A DNA stretch of 41,122 bases from JAYWGN01 sp043778255 (GTDB lineage: Bacteria > Bacteroidota > Bacteroidia > Chitinophagales > Chitinophagaceae). The notes beneath the pieces are model-generated. The model searched no databases and was not told the origin of the DNA. It saw only the letters and a program-made list of their open reading frames with translations. Both the position numbers and the translations under genes were made by a program. Shown one piece after another: positions 25,834 to 34,590 of the stretch. The stretch's first letter is position 1; every line of letters begins with the position of its first letter. Location of the stretch: positions 1-41,122 of the forward strand of contig JAYWGN010000021.1 of the NCBI GenBank assembly GCA_043778255.1. The letters are read 5' to 3'.

Positions 25834-25918
25834 TAACATATATTAAAATAGTACAGGCAAGTAATAGATATTTATCTTTATTGTTGTTAGTTATATTAAA
25901 GTCGTTATCGGTATCCAT
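25814..25918 (-). CDS. Possible small tail-anchored membrane protein
   Basis: A 34-codon frame (51 codons if the ATG at 25969 is used) with an Asn/Asp-rich front and a C-terminal hydrophobic helix, YLLLACTILIYVIIMLAV. It overlaps the end of the EamA gene on the other strand. It could be transcribed by read-through from purH-sixA. Only the membrane helix supports it. Confidence 0.28.
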   Translation of the reverse strand: MDTDNDFNITNNNKDKYLLLACTILIYVIIMLAV

Positions 25919-25983
25919 ATAGTTATTATTAACACTACCACGACAGTTTTTATTGTGCAAATGCTGCATTTGTTTTGCACTAT

Positions 25984-26469
25984 TTATTTTTTAGGGTAAT
26001 CAAAATATAAAAATTCCTTTTTTGCCTTATAAAACTCAGCCCAATTTGATGTAGCAATGCTAACTCCAAATATGCCTGTGGTAGGCATATTATCAAGTTG
26101 TGCTATGTGCATACTATTAATAAAGTATGTAATAGCAGGGTTATGTGCTACTAACATTACATTAGTAATTGTGTTGGGCAAGTGTTGCAATACATCGTAA
26201 TAAGTTTCAAACTCAGCATTATATAATTCCGATTTGAGTAGTATATTCTGTTTGCTAATTTGTAAGCTTTCAGCAAATAATTGTGCGGTCATTTTTGCCC
26301 TGTTTGCAGGGCTACTTATAATAGTATCAATGGTATGTTGGTGTTGCAAAAAACGGGTAGTAATTAAAGTGGTATTAGCTTTGCCTTGTTGGGTTAGGTT
26401 ACGCTCAAAGTCGCTACCCATAAAGCTTTGCTCAGCTTTACTATGCCTTACTACAAACAATGTTTTCAT
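25984..26469 (-). CDS. sixA: SixA-type histidine phosphatase
   Basis: 161-aa member of the histidine phosphatase (phosphoglycerate mutase-like) superfamily. The start MKTLFVVRHSKAEQ has the RHS form of the RHG motif, with nucleophile His9; RNLTQQGK and ISSPANRAKMTAQLF follow, and VMLVAHNPAI holds the second catalytic His. This is the SixA layout, known to remove phosphate from phosphohistidine in E. coli. It begins 6 bp after the purH stop, so it is cotranscribed. The physiological substrate here is unknown. Confidence 0.87.
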   Translation of the reverse strand: MKTLFVVRHSKAEQSFMGSDFERNLTQQGKANTTLITTRFLQHQHTIDTIISSPANRAKMTAQLFAESLQISKQNILLKSELYNAEFETYYDVLQHLPNTITNVMLVAHNPAITYFINSMHIAQLDNMPTTGIFGVSIATSNWAEFYKAKKEFLYFDYPKK

Positions 26470-26475
26470 GTGTTA

Positions 26476-28056
26476 TTAATGTTTAAAATGCCTTAACTCC
26501 GTAAGTACCATTGCCAAATTATTAGCTTGGCAGTAAGCAATACTATCTTTATCTCTTATGCTGCCACCGGGTTGCACAAAGGCGCTAATACCTGCTTGAT
26601 GTGCTATAGTTACACAATCGGCAAATGGAAAAAATGCATCACTTGCTAATACTGCACCACTTATAGTAGCCTTAAAATGTGTGGCTTTTTCAATGGCTTG
26701 TTTTAGGGCATCTATTCGGCTAGTTTGCCCACAACCTTTGCCAATCAATTGTTTATTTTTTACCAAAGCAATGGCATTACTTTTTAAGTGTTTACATATT
26801 ATGTTTGCTATTTCCAAGTCTTGTTTTTCCAAATCCGTACAATTTCGTCCACCCACTTCGTTCCATGTGATATAGTTACCTTCATCTTGTTGCTGTACCA
26901 AATGCCCTCCCAATATACTTTTGAATTGTTGTGGGCTTACAGTATTATTTTTTGTTTGTAATAAAATTCTATTTTTTTTGCTTTGCAATAAAGTTAAAGC
27001 CGCTTCGCTAAATGAGGGTGCAAGTAGTACTTCAAAAAATATTTCATTTATAGCATTTGCCGTTAGTTCATCAATTGGTTGGTTGCATACCAATACACCA
27101 CCAAATGCACTTTCGGGGTCACCAGCCAAAGCCAATTGCCAAGCCTCACATACAGTGTTAGTAACACCAACACCGCATACATTTGTGTGCTTTATAATTG
27201 CAAAAAAAGCTTCAGTTGCTTTAAGTAATGGCAACATATCAGCACTTAACTGAAAGGCAGCATCTACATCAACCAAATTATTATACGATAATTCTTTACC
27301 ATGCAATTGGTTAAATTGTTCAGCAAGGTTGCCGTAGTAAATGCCCTGTTGGTGGGGGTTTTCGCCATATCGCAATACTTGTTGTTGGCTTGGGTTAAGC
27401 ACAGGGTAGCTATTGCTTGGGTTAAAGTAGTTGTTAATAGCAACATCGTAATGCATTACAATGTTAAAAGCCTTAGCAGCAAATTGTTTACGTTGTTCTA
27501 TTGTAGTAGTGCCTTGTTGGCTTAGCAATATATTGTTGAGTGTTTCATAATCATCTTTATTGGCTATACTTACTACACTGCTATAATTTTTTGCAGCGGC
27601 TCGTATCATACTTGGTCCACCAATATCTATTTTTTCTATAATCTTTTGTATTACTTCACTATTACCCTCTTCAAAGGATACTGTACTTGTAGTATTATTA
27701 TCTTCACTCAACAGTGTTTTTAATGTTTCTTCAAACGGGTACAAGTCAACTATAACCAAATCAATTTCGGGTATTGTATATTGTTCCATCTCTTTATTAT
27801 CTTGTTCATTATCTCTACGTGCTAATATGCCTCCAAACATTTTGGGGTGCAACGTTTTAACCCTACCGCCTAATATACTTGGGTACTCCGTTACTGCCTC
27901 TACACCAATGCAGGTAATGCCTAAGTTTTCTAAATATGTTTGTGTGCCACCTGTACTATATATAGTTACATTATTGGCTACCAAAGTGTTTGCTAATGCC
28001 TCTATACCATCTTTATAAAAAACCGAAATTAACGCTGCTTTTATTTTTTTTTGCAT
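26476..28056 (-). CDS. purH: Bifunctional AICAR formyltransferase/IMP cyclohydrolase
   Basis: Catalyses the last two steps of IMP synthesis. I start at ATG 28056 (MQKKIKAALISVFYKDGIEAL); the longer frame from 28083 adds nine residues that are not family-like and would include the promoter. The N-terminal cyclohydrolase domain has STGGTQTYLENLG and GGRVKTLHPKMFGGILARR. The C-terminal transformylase has RYGENPHQQG, IKHTNVCGVG and the end segment DCVTIAHQAGISAFVQPGGSIRD. 526 aa is normal. A -7 box is 4 nt upstream. sixA follows in the same operon. Confidence 0.97.
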   Translation of the reverse strand: MQKKIKAALISVFYKDGIEALANTLVANNVTIYSTGGTQTYLENLGITCIGVEAVTEYPSILGGRVKTLHPKMFGGILARRDNEQDNKEMEQYTIPEIDLVIVDLYPFEETLKTLLSEDNNTTSTVSFEEGNSEVIQKIIEKIDIGGPSMIRAAAKNYSSVVSIANKDDYETLNNILLSQQGTTTIEQRKQFAAKAFNIVMHYDVAINNYFNPSNSYPVLNPSQQQVLRYGENPHQQGIYYGNLAEQFNQLHGKELSYNNLVDVDAAFQLSADMLPLLKATEAFFAIIKHTNVCGVGVTNTVCEAWQLALAGDPESAFGGVLVCNQPIDELTANAINEIFFEVLLAPSFSEAALTLLQSKKNRILLQTKNNTVSPQQFKSILGGHLVQQQDEGNYITWNEVGGRNCTDLEKQDLEIANIICKHLKSNAIALVKNKQLIGKGCGQTSRIDALKQAIEKATHFKATISGAVLASDAFFPFADCVTIAHQAGISAFVQPGGSIRDKDSIAYCQANNLAMVLTELRHFKH

Positions 28057-28060
28057 ACTG

Positions 28061-28068
28061 CAAAAATA
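28061..28068 (-). promoter_or_regulatory. -7 promoter element of purH
   Basis: On the minus strand TATTTTTG, then CAGT, then the ATG at 28056. The perfect TAnnTTTG match at this spacing supports the start choice and predicts a leaderless mRNA. No purine riboswitch was seen. Confidence 0.65.
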
Positions 28069-28116
28069 ATGGCTTATACCCAATTGAAAACATCAAACAA
28101 GAAAATTAAATTTTGT

Positions 28117-30213
28117 TCAAAAGCTTTTTACAAATGCACCATTTTCGTTGGTAGTATAAAAAGGAATGTTAAGCCTAGCACAATCATTTTGCCATAGCTT
28201 AATTTTCCATAAGGGGTTACTTGCATCGGCTACTACTTGTTGTAGGGTAAAGTGCTGAGCCAAACTATCCATATATACTTTGGGGTTTTTGGATAGTACT
28301 GCAACAGCTACAGTTGCTTTACTAGTAATGGTTGTGTAATTATATGAAGCATCAATTAAGAGTACATTTTTACCGCCTAGTAGGTACATTGGGCGGTGTT
28401 GGTAAGGGTACGTAGCACTATTGGTTTTAGTACCATACAATACCCTTGAGGGCTTCAAATGAAAATTTTTGAGTAGCACATTGGTGTACATTGCTGTATC
28501 GCCAACAAAAGTATATTGAGTACCACTTACAATATCAATAGCTTGTTGGTTGGCTACATTATATACAATAAGTTGGTGTTGGGTATTAGTTTGTATTACT
28601 TGTTTTATATTAATACTAAGGCTTATAACCAATACTAGTAAGGCTATATACAAACTAGGCTTATACTTTTGCAATAGCCAATACGTAAATGCAATAATAA
28701 TAATGTACATTAATATACATTGTAATAAGCTTAGTTGCAAATAATCGGTTATGGCAAATGTAAAGCTATTGCACCATTCAGTAAAGCTATTCATAACCCA
28801 AGTAAGTGCATATACTACTTTGCCCAACAGCCCTGCCAATAAGGGTTGCCAACTTAAAGCAATTAATAGTAACTCCACAGCAAGTATAATACTTGATAAT
28901 GGTACAGCCACCAAATTAGTAATTAAAAACAAATTAGGAAACTGATGAAAATGGTATATTGTAATAGGTATAGTTAATATTTGTGCCGATAGTGTAACAG
29001 CATTTAATTTCCATAACCAATCCAACACTTTGTGCTTAACATAGAGTAATTTATATATAGGCTGCATAAAAAACACAATACTTAACACGGCTGCATAGGA
29101 TAGTTGAAAGCCAACATCCCACAAACTAAATGGGTTAATGCAAAGTATAATAAATGCTGAAATTGCTAAAGTATTATGAATACTAGTTTTTTTGCTAAAG
29201 CTTTCGCCAAGGGCAATACAAGTAAACATTATAGCACTTCGCAATATACTAGGTGCTCCACCTGCAAGCAAACTAAATATCCAAAGTATGCTAATTGTTA
29301 CTATTGGTTTTACCACTAATTGTATCCATTTTTGCTTTGCAAAAGGCTTAAATAAACTTACAATTATTAAATAAATAAACCCTAAATGCAAACCCGATAT
29401 TGCAATTACATGTATAGTACCCGTATTGCTGTAAGCTTGTACCAAATCTTTATCCAAATCATCTCTGTAGCCAATTAGCAAAGCCTCGGCTATACCTTTT
29501 TCTTTAGCACTCGGTATGTTAGTTGCAATGCTTTGTAGCACATAGTTACGTAAGCTGTACAAGTACTTTTTAAACCAATTGGTGATGGTGTAATTAAGCA
29601 CCACATAATCATTAGTATTAATAAATAACTGGTGGGTAACGCCATTAAATAAACTTTGCTGTTCGTAATTAAAGGCCCCAGGGTTGCCACTGTTTTTAAT
29701 AAGTTGTAGTGGCTTATTGGTAAGTATTACTGAGCCGTATTGTAATAGCGGTTGGCTGCTATCTTTCTTAATGTAAAGTATAACATTGGCATTGGCAGTT
29801 GCTATAGTATCGCCGTGTATTATTTGTAGTACTTTAGCCATAGCCTTATAGCTTTTAGCCTTTACTACTAAGGGTTCGGTGAGGGTAAGTACTGTTTGGT
29901 AGGCATTGTTGGTTACTACTTTGGCTAGGTAGTTTTTATGTTGTCGTACATCTTTTATAAGTACTAACCCACAGCCAGCTGTAACTAATAGTATTTGTAA
30001 GCCTAGGCTTTGTAAGTATAATTTTAGTATATGCCTTTCGGCAAAAAATAAAGCAGCAGTTAGTATTACCAACACTGCAATTAGGGCAATAACGATAAGG
30101 ATAGTTAAAGGCATTTTGCAATACCATTGCAGTAAAATACCTAATATTAATGCAGCCAATAACCTTACAAACGGGGCTTGTTTGTACAAAGGAAATGTTG
30201 ACTTTAATTGCAT
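28117..30213 (-). CDS. comEC: ComEC/Rec2-family DNA-uptake channel protein
   Basis: 698-aa polytopic membrane protein. An N-terminal membrane and OB-like region (DUF4131; SGNPGAFNYEQQSLFNGVTHQLFI) precedes the competence domain with its diagnostic IAISGLHLGFIYLII. The C-terminal part is soluble and beta-lactamase-like in position, but short and without a clear HxHxDH metal motif, so the nuclease domain may be reduced. In naturally competent bacteria ComEC carries single-stranded DNA across the inner membrane. dprA at 38297 is another competence gene. It lies upstream of purH on the same strand with 60 bp and a purH promoter between. Confidence 0.9.
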   Translation of the reverse strand: MQLKSTFPLYKQAPFVRLLAALILGILLQWYCKMPLTILIVIALIAVLVILTAALFFAERHILKLYLQSLGLQILLVTAGCGLVLIKDVRQHKNYLAKVVTNNAYQTVLTLTEPLVVKAKSYKAMAKVLQIIHGDTIATANANVILYIKKDSSQPLLQYGSVILTNKPLQLIKNSGNPGAFNYEQQSLFNGVTHQLFINTNDYVVLNYTITNWFKKYLYSLRNYVLQSIATNIPSAKEKGIAEALLIGYRDDLDKDLVQAYSNTGTIHVIAISGLHLGFIYLIIVSLFKPFAKQKWIQLVVKPIVTISILWIFSLLAGGAPSILRSAIMFTCIALGESFSKKTSIHNTLAISAFIILCINPFSLWDVGFQLSYAAVLSIVFFMQPIYKLLYVKHKVLDWLWKLNAVTLSAQILTIPITIYHFHQFPNLFLITNLVAVPLSSIILAVELLLIALSWQPLLAGLLGKVVYALTWVMNSFTEWCNSFTFAITDYLQLSLLQCILMYIIIIAFTYWLLQKYKPSLYIALLVLVISLSINIKQVIQTNTQHQLIVYNVANQQAIDIVSGTQYTFVGDTAMYTNVLLKNFHLKPSRVLYGTKTNSATYPYQHRPMYLLGGKNVLLIDASYNYTTITSKATVAVAVLSKNPKVYMDSLAQHFTLQQVVADASNPLWKIKLWQNDCARLNIPFYTTNENGAFVKSF

Positions 30214-30269
30214 ATATAATTGTTATATGGCATACTCAAATATAATAAAAAATATGATTGCTTACGTAT

Positions 30270-30313
30270 AAACATACTTTATTTCGTCTATATATAAAAC
30301 AACATATATGAAA
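30270..30313 (+). repeat. 44-bp upstream repeat, copy 1
   Basis: Identical over 44 bp to 30864-30907, offset 594 bp. It runs through a TATATATAA-rich stretch into an ATG that here opens only two codons (ATG AAA TAA). The true gene start follows 8 bp later. Likely a duplicated promoter/translation-start region. Confidence 0.85.
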
Positions 30314-30321
30314 TAACATTT

Positions 30322-30834
30322 ATGAAATATTTATTTATATTATTATTCATTTCTTGTGGCTCAAAGTATATCACAAAAAATAAGGTATTAACCGAAAAGG
30401 TTGTTGATAAACAATCATTGCCAATCTGTATAACCTTTGAAAATAAAGCACCTATTGAGTTTAAATTATATGCAAGTAAAATTTTACAAGAAAAAGGTTT
30501 TGAATTATTATTGCAAAGTGAAATGTTTCAAATTGGTGCAGATGAAATGAAAACTAAAATTGATAATATTATTTCAAGTAACATAACAAAAGAGAGTGAT
30601 ATAAAAGCAGAATTAAAATCAAAAGTTAAGCCAATTGCAATATCGCTTACAATTTTACCTTTTTATAAGGTAATTAATGATTCTATTTTTATTGATAGTC
30701 TAAGGTATCGAAATATACAATTTCCTTATAGTGGTACTGATTTAATTGAATACAAGAAAGCAGATTCCCAGACAACTAATAAGTATTATCAAAATGTAAT
30801 TAAAGAGTTGTTGACTGTTTTAAAATATTTATAA
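30322..30834 (+). CDS. Hypothetical lipoprotein
   Basis: 170 aa. A very short lipoprotein signal, MKYLFILLFISCGSK, gives Cys12 as the lipidated residue. The mature protein is charged and mixed alpha/beta with no recognised domain. The ATG at 30322 comes 8 bp after the end of the 44-bp repeat, whose own ATG is followed at once by a stop. It shares this upstream repeat with the next gene, so the two may be co-regulated. Function unknown. Confidence 0.68.
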   Translation: MKYLFILLFISCGSKYITKNKVLTEKVVDKQSLPICITFENKAPIEFKLYASKILQEKGFELLLQSEMFQIGADEMKTKIDNIISSNITKESDIKAELKSKVKPIAISLTILPFYKVINDSIFIDSLRYRNIQFPYSGTDLIEYKKADSQTTNKYYQNVIKELLTVLKYL

Positions 30835-30863
30835 CATTATGTTTTATATTATTTTTTACGGAA

Positions 30864-30907
30864 AAACATACTTTATTTCGTCTATATATAAAACAACATA
30901 TATGAAA
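30864..30907 (+). repeat. 44-bp upstream repeat, copy 2
   Basis: Perfect copy of 30270-30313. Here its ATG (30902) is the true start of the next gene, which suggests this is the original and copy 1 the duplicate. Confidence 0.85.
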
Positions 30908-31324
30908 GCATTATTATTATTGATTGTAACTTATTACTGTTGCAGTATTACAGTAGTAGCACAAAGTACCAAGGTCGATTATGAGCAAAAAACCATTTAT
31001 AATTTTAACGGTAAATACCAAAAAGGCACAAACCAATTTAACCAAAAACAGCTGATAACAGAAATTATACAGCATAGTAAAGAGGGTGGCTTATTGGCAG
31101 CGTCAGCAGCAAAAGATTTAAAACGAGCTAGACCATTACAGTATTTGTATTTTGGAATGTCATTGACAGGCTTAATATTAGTAGGAAATGATAATGTTAA
31201 ATTAGGTGGGTCTTTTATAATTGGAAGTTTAGTGCCTAGCTTAATTGCTAGTAAGTATTTAAAAAGTTTTCGTAATAAATTAAATAAAGCAGTGTGGTTA
31301 CACAATAGAGATATGCTGTATTAA
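30902..31324 (+). CDS. Hypothetical exported protein with membrane segment
   Basis: 140 aa from ATG 30902. The start is chosen because it opens directly into a signal peptide (MKALLLLIVTYYCCSITVVAQ) and lies in the 44-bp repeat; an in-frame ATG at 30839 would only translate the repeat. A second hydrophobic segment occurs around residues 82-115 (LYFGMSLTGLILVG..., SFIIGSLVPSLIASKYL). No family is recognised. Envelope location is inferred. Confidence 0.65.
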   Translation: MKALLLLIVTYYCCSITVVAQSTKVDYEQKTIYNFNGKYQKGTNQFNQKQLITEIIQHSKEGGLLAASAAKDLKRARPLQYLYFGMSLTGLILVGNDNVKLGGSFIIGSLVPSLIASKYLKSFRNKLNKAVWLHNRDMLY

Positions 31325-31403
31325 ATAAAGTAGTTTAAATAGTAGCAAACAATATTTAATACCAAAAAAAATAAGTTAATTTGAGTAGTAAAACAAATAA
31401 CTA

Positions 31404-32843
31404 ATGGCAACTATTACACGTAAAGATTTTTTAAAAAAAAGTTCGTTAGCTACTATGGCATTGCTTATGCAGCAAATAGCAGGGTATAGCAATAAAGTAC
31501 CCTATACCTTACAAGCCAATAGTAACAGTAACGTTACCTACTACCAAAAAACTGATGCTAAGTATGAAACTTTACGTAAGGGATTTAACAAACGTATAAA
31601 TAATTACCCTAAAATAATTGCCTTATGTGCTACCACAAATGGAGTGGTAGAAGCTATGCAATATGCTACTAGTAAGGGTTTGCAAGTAACTGTAAAAAGT
31701 GGTGGGCATTGTATGGAGGGCTTTAGCAGTAGTAACGGTGGGTTGGTTATTAACCTATCGTTATTAAATACTATACAATGGGTTGATGCTAATACTATAA
31801 AAGTAGGGCCAGCTTGTACCCTCAAACAAATATACGAAACCGTAATACCCAAAGGCAAATACTTGCCCGGTGGTAGTTGCCAAACAGTAGGTATTGGAGG
31901 GCTTACCTTAGGCGGAGGCTACGGTTTATTGAGTAGGGCTTATGGGCTTACTTGTGATAGTTTGCTGCAGGCTACTATGGTTACAGGTAATGGCACTATT
32001 GTAAATACTACCAGTAATGCACAATTGCTTTGGGCATGCAAAGGTGGTGGTAATGGCAACTTTGCAGCTATTACCGAGTTACAATATAAGCTACAGCAAG
32101 CACCAAGTACAATGGTAAGTTACAAATTTAGAAACCAAGGTACAACTTTAGAAAATGCTATAACTATTTGTAGCAAATGGTTTGAACTGAGCAAAACGTT
32201 ACCTAACACTTGCTTTTCAGCATTTATATACAATGGCAAAACCACCTATATACTACTTACCAATGTAGGTAAAAACATTAGTGTAGTACAACAATTTATT
32301 GAAACCTTTAAGGCATTATCAACCAAAATTACAGCAGGTAATCCTATTAGCTTTGGCACAGCCTTAAAAGCCTATTATGCTGAGGCTAATCCTATTACAT
32401 TTAAAAATGCAAGTGCTGGATTGTACAAAAGCTATAGTGATATTGAAGGTATTGTAAAAGAGGTATTTACAAAAGTAAAAAGTACACCTGGCATATTATA
32501 CCAAATAAATACATTGGGTGGTGCTATACAAAATCCACAATTTGAAAAAGCCTCTTCTTTTGCACATAGAGATTGTATTTACTTTTCGGAGCTACAGGCT
32601 TATTGGGAAAGTGCTACTGCTAATGATAAATACTTAAAAGCATTTGAACAAATACAAGCCGTATTTGCTAAAGCAGGTGTAACGGCACAGTACCGCAACT
32701 ACCCCGATATTAATTTTAATAATTGGGCACAATTGTACTATGGCAAAAATTTAGCACAGCTACAAAAAATAAAAAATACTTACGACCCTAACAATGTATT
32801 TGGAGGCATACAAACACTGAAAGCTAGTGTAATAGCATTGTAA
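31404..32843 (+). CDS. FAD-linked oxidase, berberine-bridge type
   Basis: 479 aa. The N-terminus TRKDFLKKSSLATMALLM resembles a Tat signal with a near-twin-Arg (Arg-Lys), so export is possible. The FAD_binding_4 domain has SGGHCMEGFSS with His102 and LPGGSCQTVGIGGLTLGGGYG with Cys159; in this family a His and a Cys at these places both bind FAD covalently. The C-terminal BBE segment is YYGKNLAQLQKIKNTYDPNNVFGGIQ. It is likely a sugar or secondary-metabolite oxidase producing H2O2; the substrate is unknown. It precedes queE by 41 bp but queE has its own -7 box. Confidence 0.88.
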   Translation: MATITRKDFLKKSSLATMALLMQQIAGYSNKVPYTLQANSNSNVTYYQKTDAKYETLRKGFNKRINNYPKIIALCATTNGVVEAMQYATSKGLQVTVKSGGHCMEGFSSSNGGLVINLSLLNTIQWVDANTIKVGPACTLKQIYETVIPKGKYLPGGSCQTVGIGGLTLGGGYGLLSRAYGLTCDSLLQATMVTGNGTIVNTTSNAQLLWACKGGGNGNFAAITELQYKLQQAPSTMVSYKFRNQGTTLENAITICSKWFELSKTLPNTCFSAFIYNGKTTYILLTNVGKNISVVQQFIETFKALSTKITAGNPISFGTALKAYYAEANPITFKNASAGLYKSYSDIEGIVKEVFTKVKSTPGILYQINTLGGAIQNPQFEKASSFAHRDCIYFSELQAYWESATANDKYLKAFEQIQAVFAKAGVTAQYRNYPDINFNNWAQLYYGKNLAQLQKIKNTYDPNNVFGGIQTLKASVIAL

Positions 32844-32867
32844 TGTGTAAACCAGCAACTATACCGT

Positions 32868-32875
32868 AACTTTGC
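32868..32875 (+). promoter_or_regulatory. -7 promoter element of queE
   Basis: TAACTTTG is followed by 9 nt and the ATG at 32885; a very short leader is predicted. It leaves no room for a preQ1 riboswitch. Confidence 0.55.
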
Positions 32876-32884
32876 CATCCAAAT

Positions 32885-33508
32885 ATGCAAAATGAATTAA
32901 TACATACTACTATAACTTACCCTGTAATGGAATCGTTTTATACCATACAAGGTGAGGGTTACCACCAAGGTAAAGCTGCTTGGTTTTTACGATTGGGTGG
33001 TTGTAATGTAGGCTGTGTATGGTGCGATGTAAAAGATAGTTGGGATGCTACAAAACACCCAAAAGTAAGTGTAGCAAACATTATAAAATTGATAAAAAGT
33101 ACCCCAACTAATATAGTAGTAGTAACAGGTGGTGAGCCACTAATGCATAATTGTGAAGCACTTACAGTAGCCTTAAGGGCTGCACTATTGCAAACTAATA
33201 TTGAAACATCGGGGGCATATCCTATTACAGGTAATTGGGATTGGATATGTGTATCGCCCAAAAAATTTAAAGCACCACTCACCGAAGTGCTACAAAAAGC
33301 GAATGAGTTAAAGGTTATTATATACAACCAATCGGACTTTGCATGGGCTAGGCAACATGCTGCAGAAGTACCTCCACATTGCAAATTGTACTTACAACCA
33401 GAGTGGAGCAAACGAGAACAAAATACCAAGCTTATAGTGGATTATATAAAGCAATATCCACAATGGGAAATGAGCATACAAATGCATAAATACATTGATG
33501 TGCCTTAG
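32885..33508 (+). CDS. queE: 7-carboxy-7-deazaguanine synthase
   Basis: Radical-SAM enzyme of queuosine biosynthesis that contracts 6-carboxy-tetrahydropterin to 7-carboxy-7-deazaguanine. 207 aa. The start motif FYTIQGEGYHQGKAAWFLRLGGC leads into the 4Fe-4S cluster motif CNVGCVWC (Cys40, Cys44, Cys47; C-x3-C-x2-C). VVVTGGEPLMH and ETSGAYPI are SAM- and substrate-binding loops. queC, queD and queF are not in the window. Its end overlaps the convergent frameshifted gene by 4 bp. Confidence 0.95.
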   Translation: MQNELIHTTITYPVMESFYTIQGEGYHQGKAAWFLRLGGCNVGCVWCDVKDSWDATKHPKVSVANIIKLIKSTPTNIVVVTGGEPLMHNCEALTVALRAALLQTNIETSGAYPITGNWDWICVSPKKFKAPLTEVLQKANELKVIIYNQSDFAWARQHAAEVPPHCKLYLQPEWSKREQNTKLIVDYIKQYPQWEMSIQMHKYIDVP

Positions 33509-33911
33509 GGTTTTATGATTTTGTTGAAAGCTAGTTTGTTGTTAAAAACCGTAATGTTGTAAAGATTATTGGTTTGAATACTTTGCAATACATTTTTATA
33601 AAGTAATGCTTTTGATTCGTTTGTTATATTTTCATAACCCATTGAACCCGATTTAGGGTGTAGAAATATCAAATACAGATTTCCCTTTTTAATTAATATC
33701 AAAAAGTAAATTCTAAACCCTCCACTTCCTTGTAACCTTTTTTTAATATATGGAGTTGCATCGCTATTATTCAAACGAACTCCAGTCATTAGAGAAGCTG
33801 TATCTGCATTAAAAAAATAGTCTATTATAGCTGATTCAATTGAGTTGTAAGCATTTTTTTAATTAGTTTTTCAAATTGAATTTTAAATTCTTCTATACAA
33901 AGTATGTTCAT
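33505..33911 (-). pseudogene. Frameshifted RelE/HigB-like toxin candidate
   Basis: The open frame from 33789 (94 aa) is only the C-terminal part. Upstream, a frame starting at ATG 33911 (MNILCIEEFKIQFEKLIKK) joins it after a run of 7 A; one more A would restore a continuous protein of about 135 aa. The C-terminal part, NNSDATPYIKKRLQGSGGFRIYFLILIKKGNLYLIFLHPKSG, has the strand-rich, basic look of RelE-superfamily toxins, but this is a tentative assignment. The start overlaps the stop of the upstream gene (TAATG), an operon layout. It may be a real mutation, a sequencing error, or slippage. Confidence 0.6.
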
Positions 33912-34371
33912 TATAGTAAAGAAAGTTCTTTAGTGGTAGCAGTAAAATTAGAGATATTGGGTAAGTGAAAGAATGTAGCATCAAGGTCAGCAGCAACCTC
34001 CTTTAATTCGTCAATTGAGTATTTAAACCCTTTAATTTCCTCTTTTGCTATTCCTCTTAAACGTAAATTAGTAAAAGAATTGTACTGTCTGAATATGGAA
34101 TAATGAAGGTCTCTTATGGACGAAATAAGGTCATTTAACAACATCAATGTTTCATTATCTAAGTTATTGAACCAACTTATTAACTCAATTTTTTCTACTA
34201 ATGTATTTATAGTATTTATTTTTTTTGCTAGGTATTTTTTAAACTCAATAATACTATCTAAAAGTCGTTTATTTTTTCTTCCGTTACTAGTGCCTCTTGT
34301 TTAGCAGTAAATGATAAGGTTCTTACAGTTTCAAATGTTTCTGCTATTCTTGTTTTATAAAGTGTTTCCAT
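33911..34371 (-). pseudogene. Frameshifted partner gene of the toxin-like ORF
   Basis: A frame opens at ATG 34371 (METLYKTRIAETFETVRTL) and stops after 37 codons. A second frame from the A run GAAGAAAAAA continues with NKRLLDSIIEFKKYLAKKI to the stop at 33911. Adding one A to the 6-A run restores about 152 residues, rich in helices and possible coiled coil. No family is recognised. It lies upstream of the toxin-like gene with overlapping stop/start, so it could be the antitoxin or a chaperone. Confidence 0.6.
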
Positions 34372-34590
34372 TTTTAAGTTGTAAAATTGTAAATTTTATT
34401 TGCCTTTAAGCTTTAGTAGTTGCATAACAAATATACAAAACTAATCACCAAAGATTTAAAGCTATGCAAGTTTGTATTAATGTAGCAACTATAAAGTATT
34501 TGTACCTCCAATTAATAGCCCAATATTAACACACCGTTTTAATATAATTACGTACATTTATTATTACATAAAAAAACGAGTACTCACTAT

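Noticed and set aside
30839..30901. In-frame upstream extension of the 140-aa exported protein
   Set aside because: The extra 21 residues are only the translated 44-bp upstream repeat; the signal peptide begins at ATG 30902.
32810..32890. preQ1 riboswitch upstream of queE
   Set aside because: The predicted promoter leaves about 9 nt of leader, and no C-rich hairpin/pseudoknot pattern is visible.
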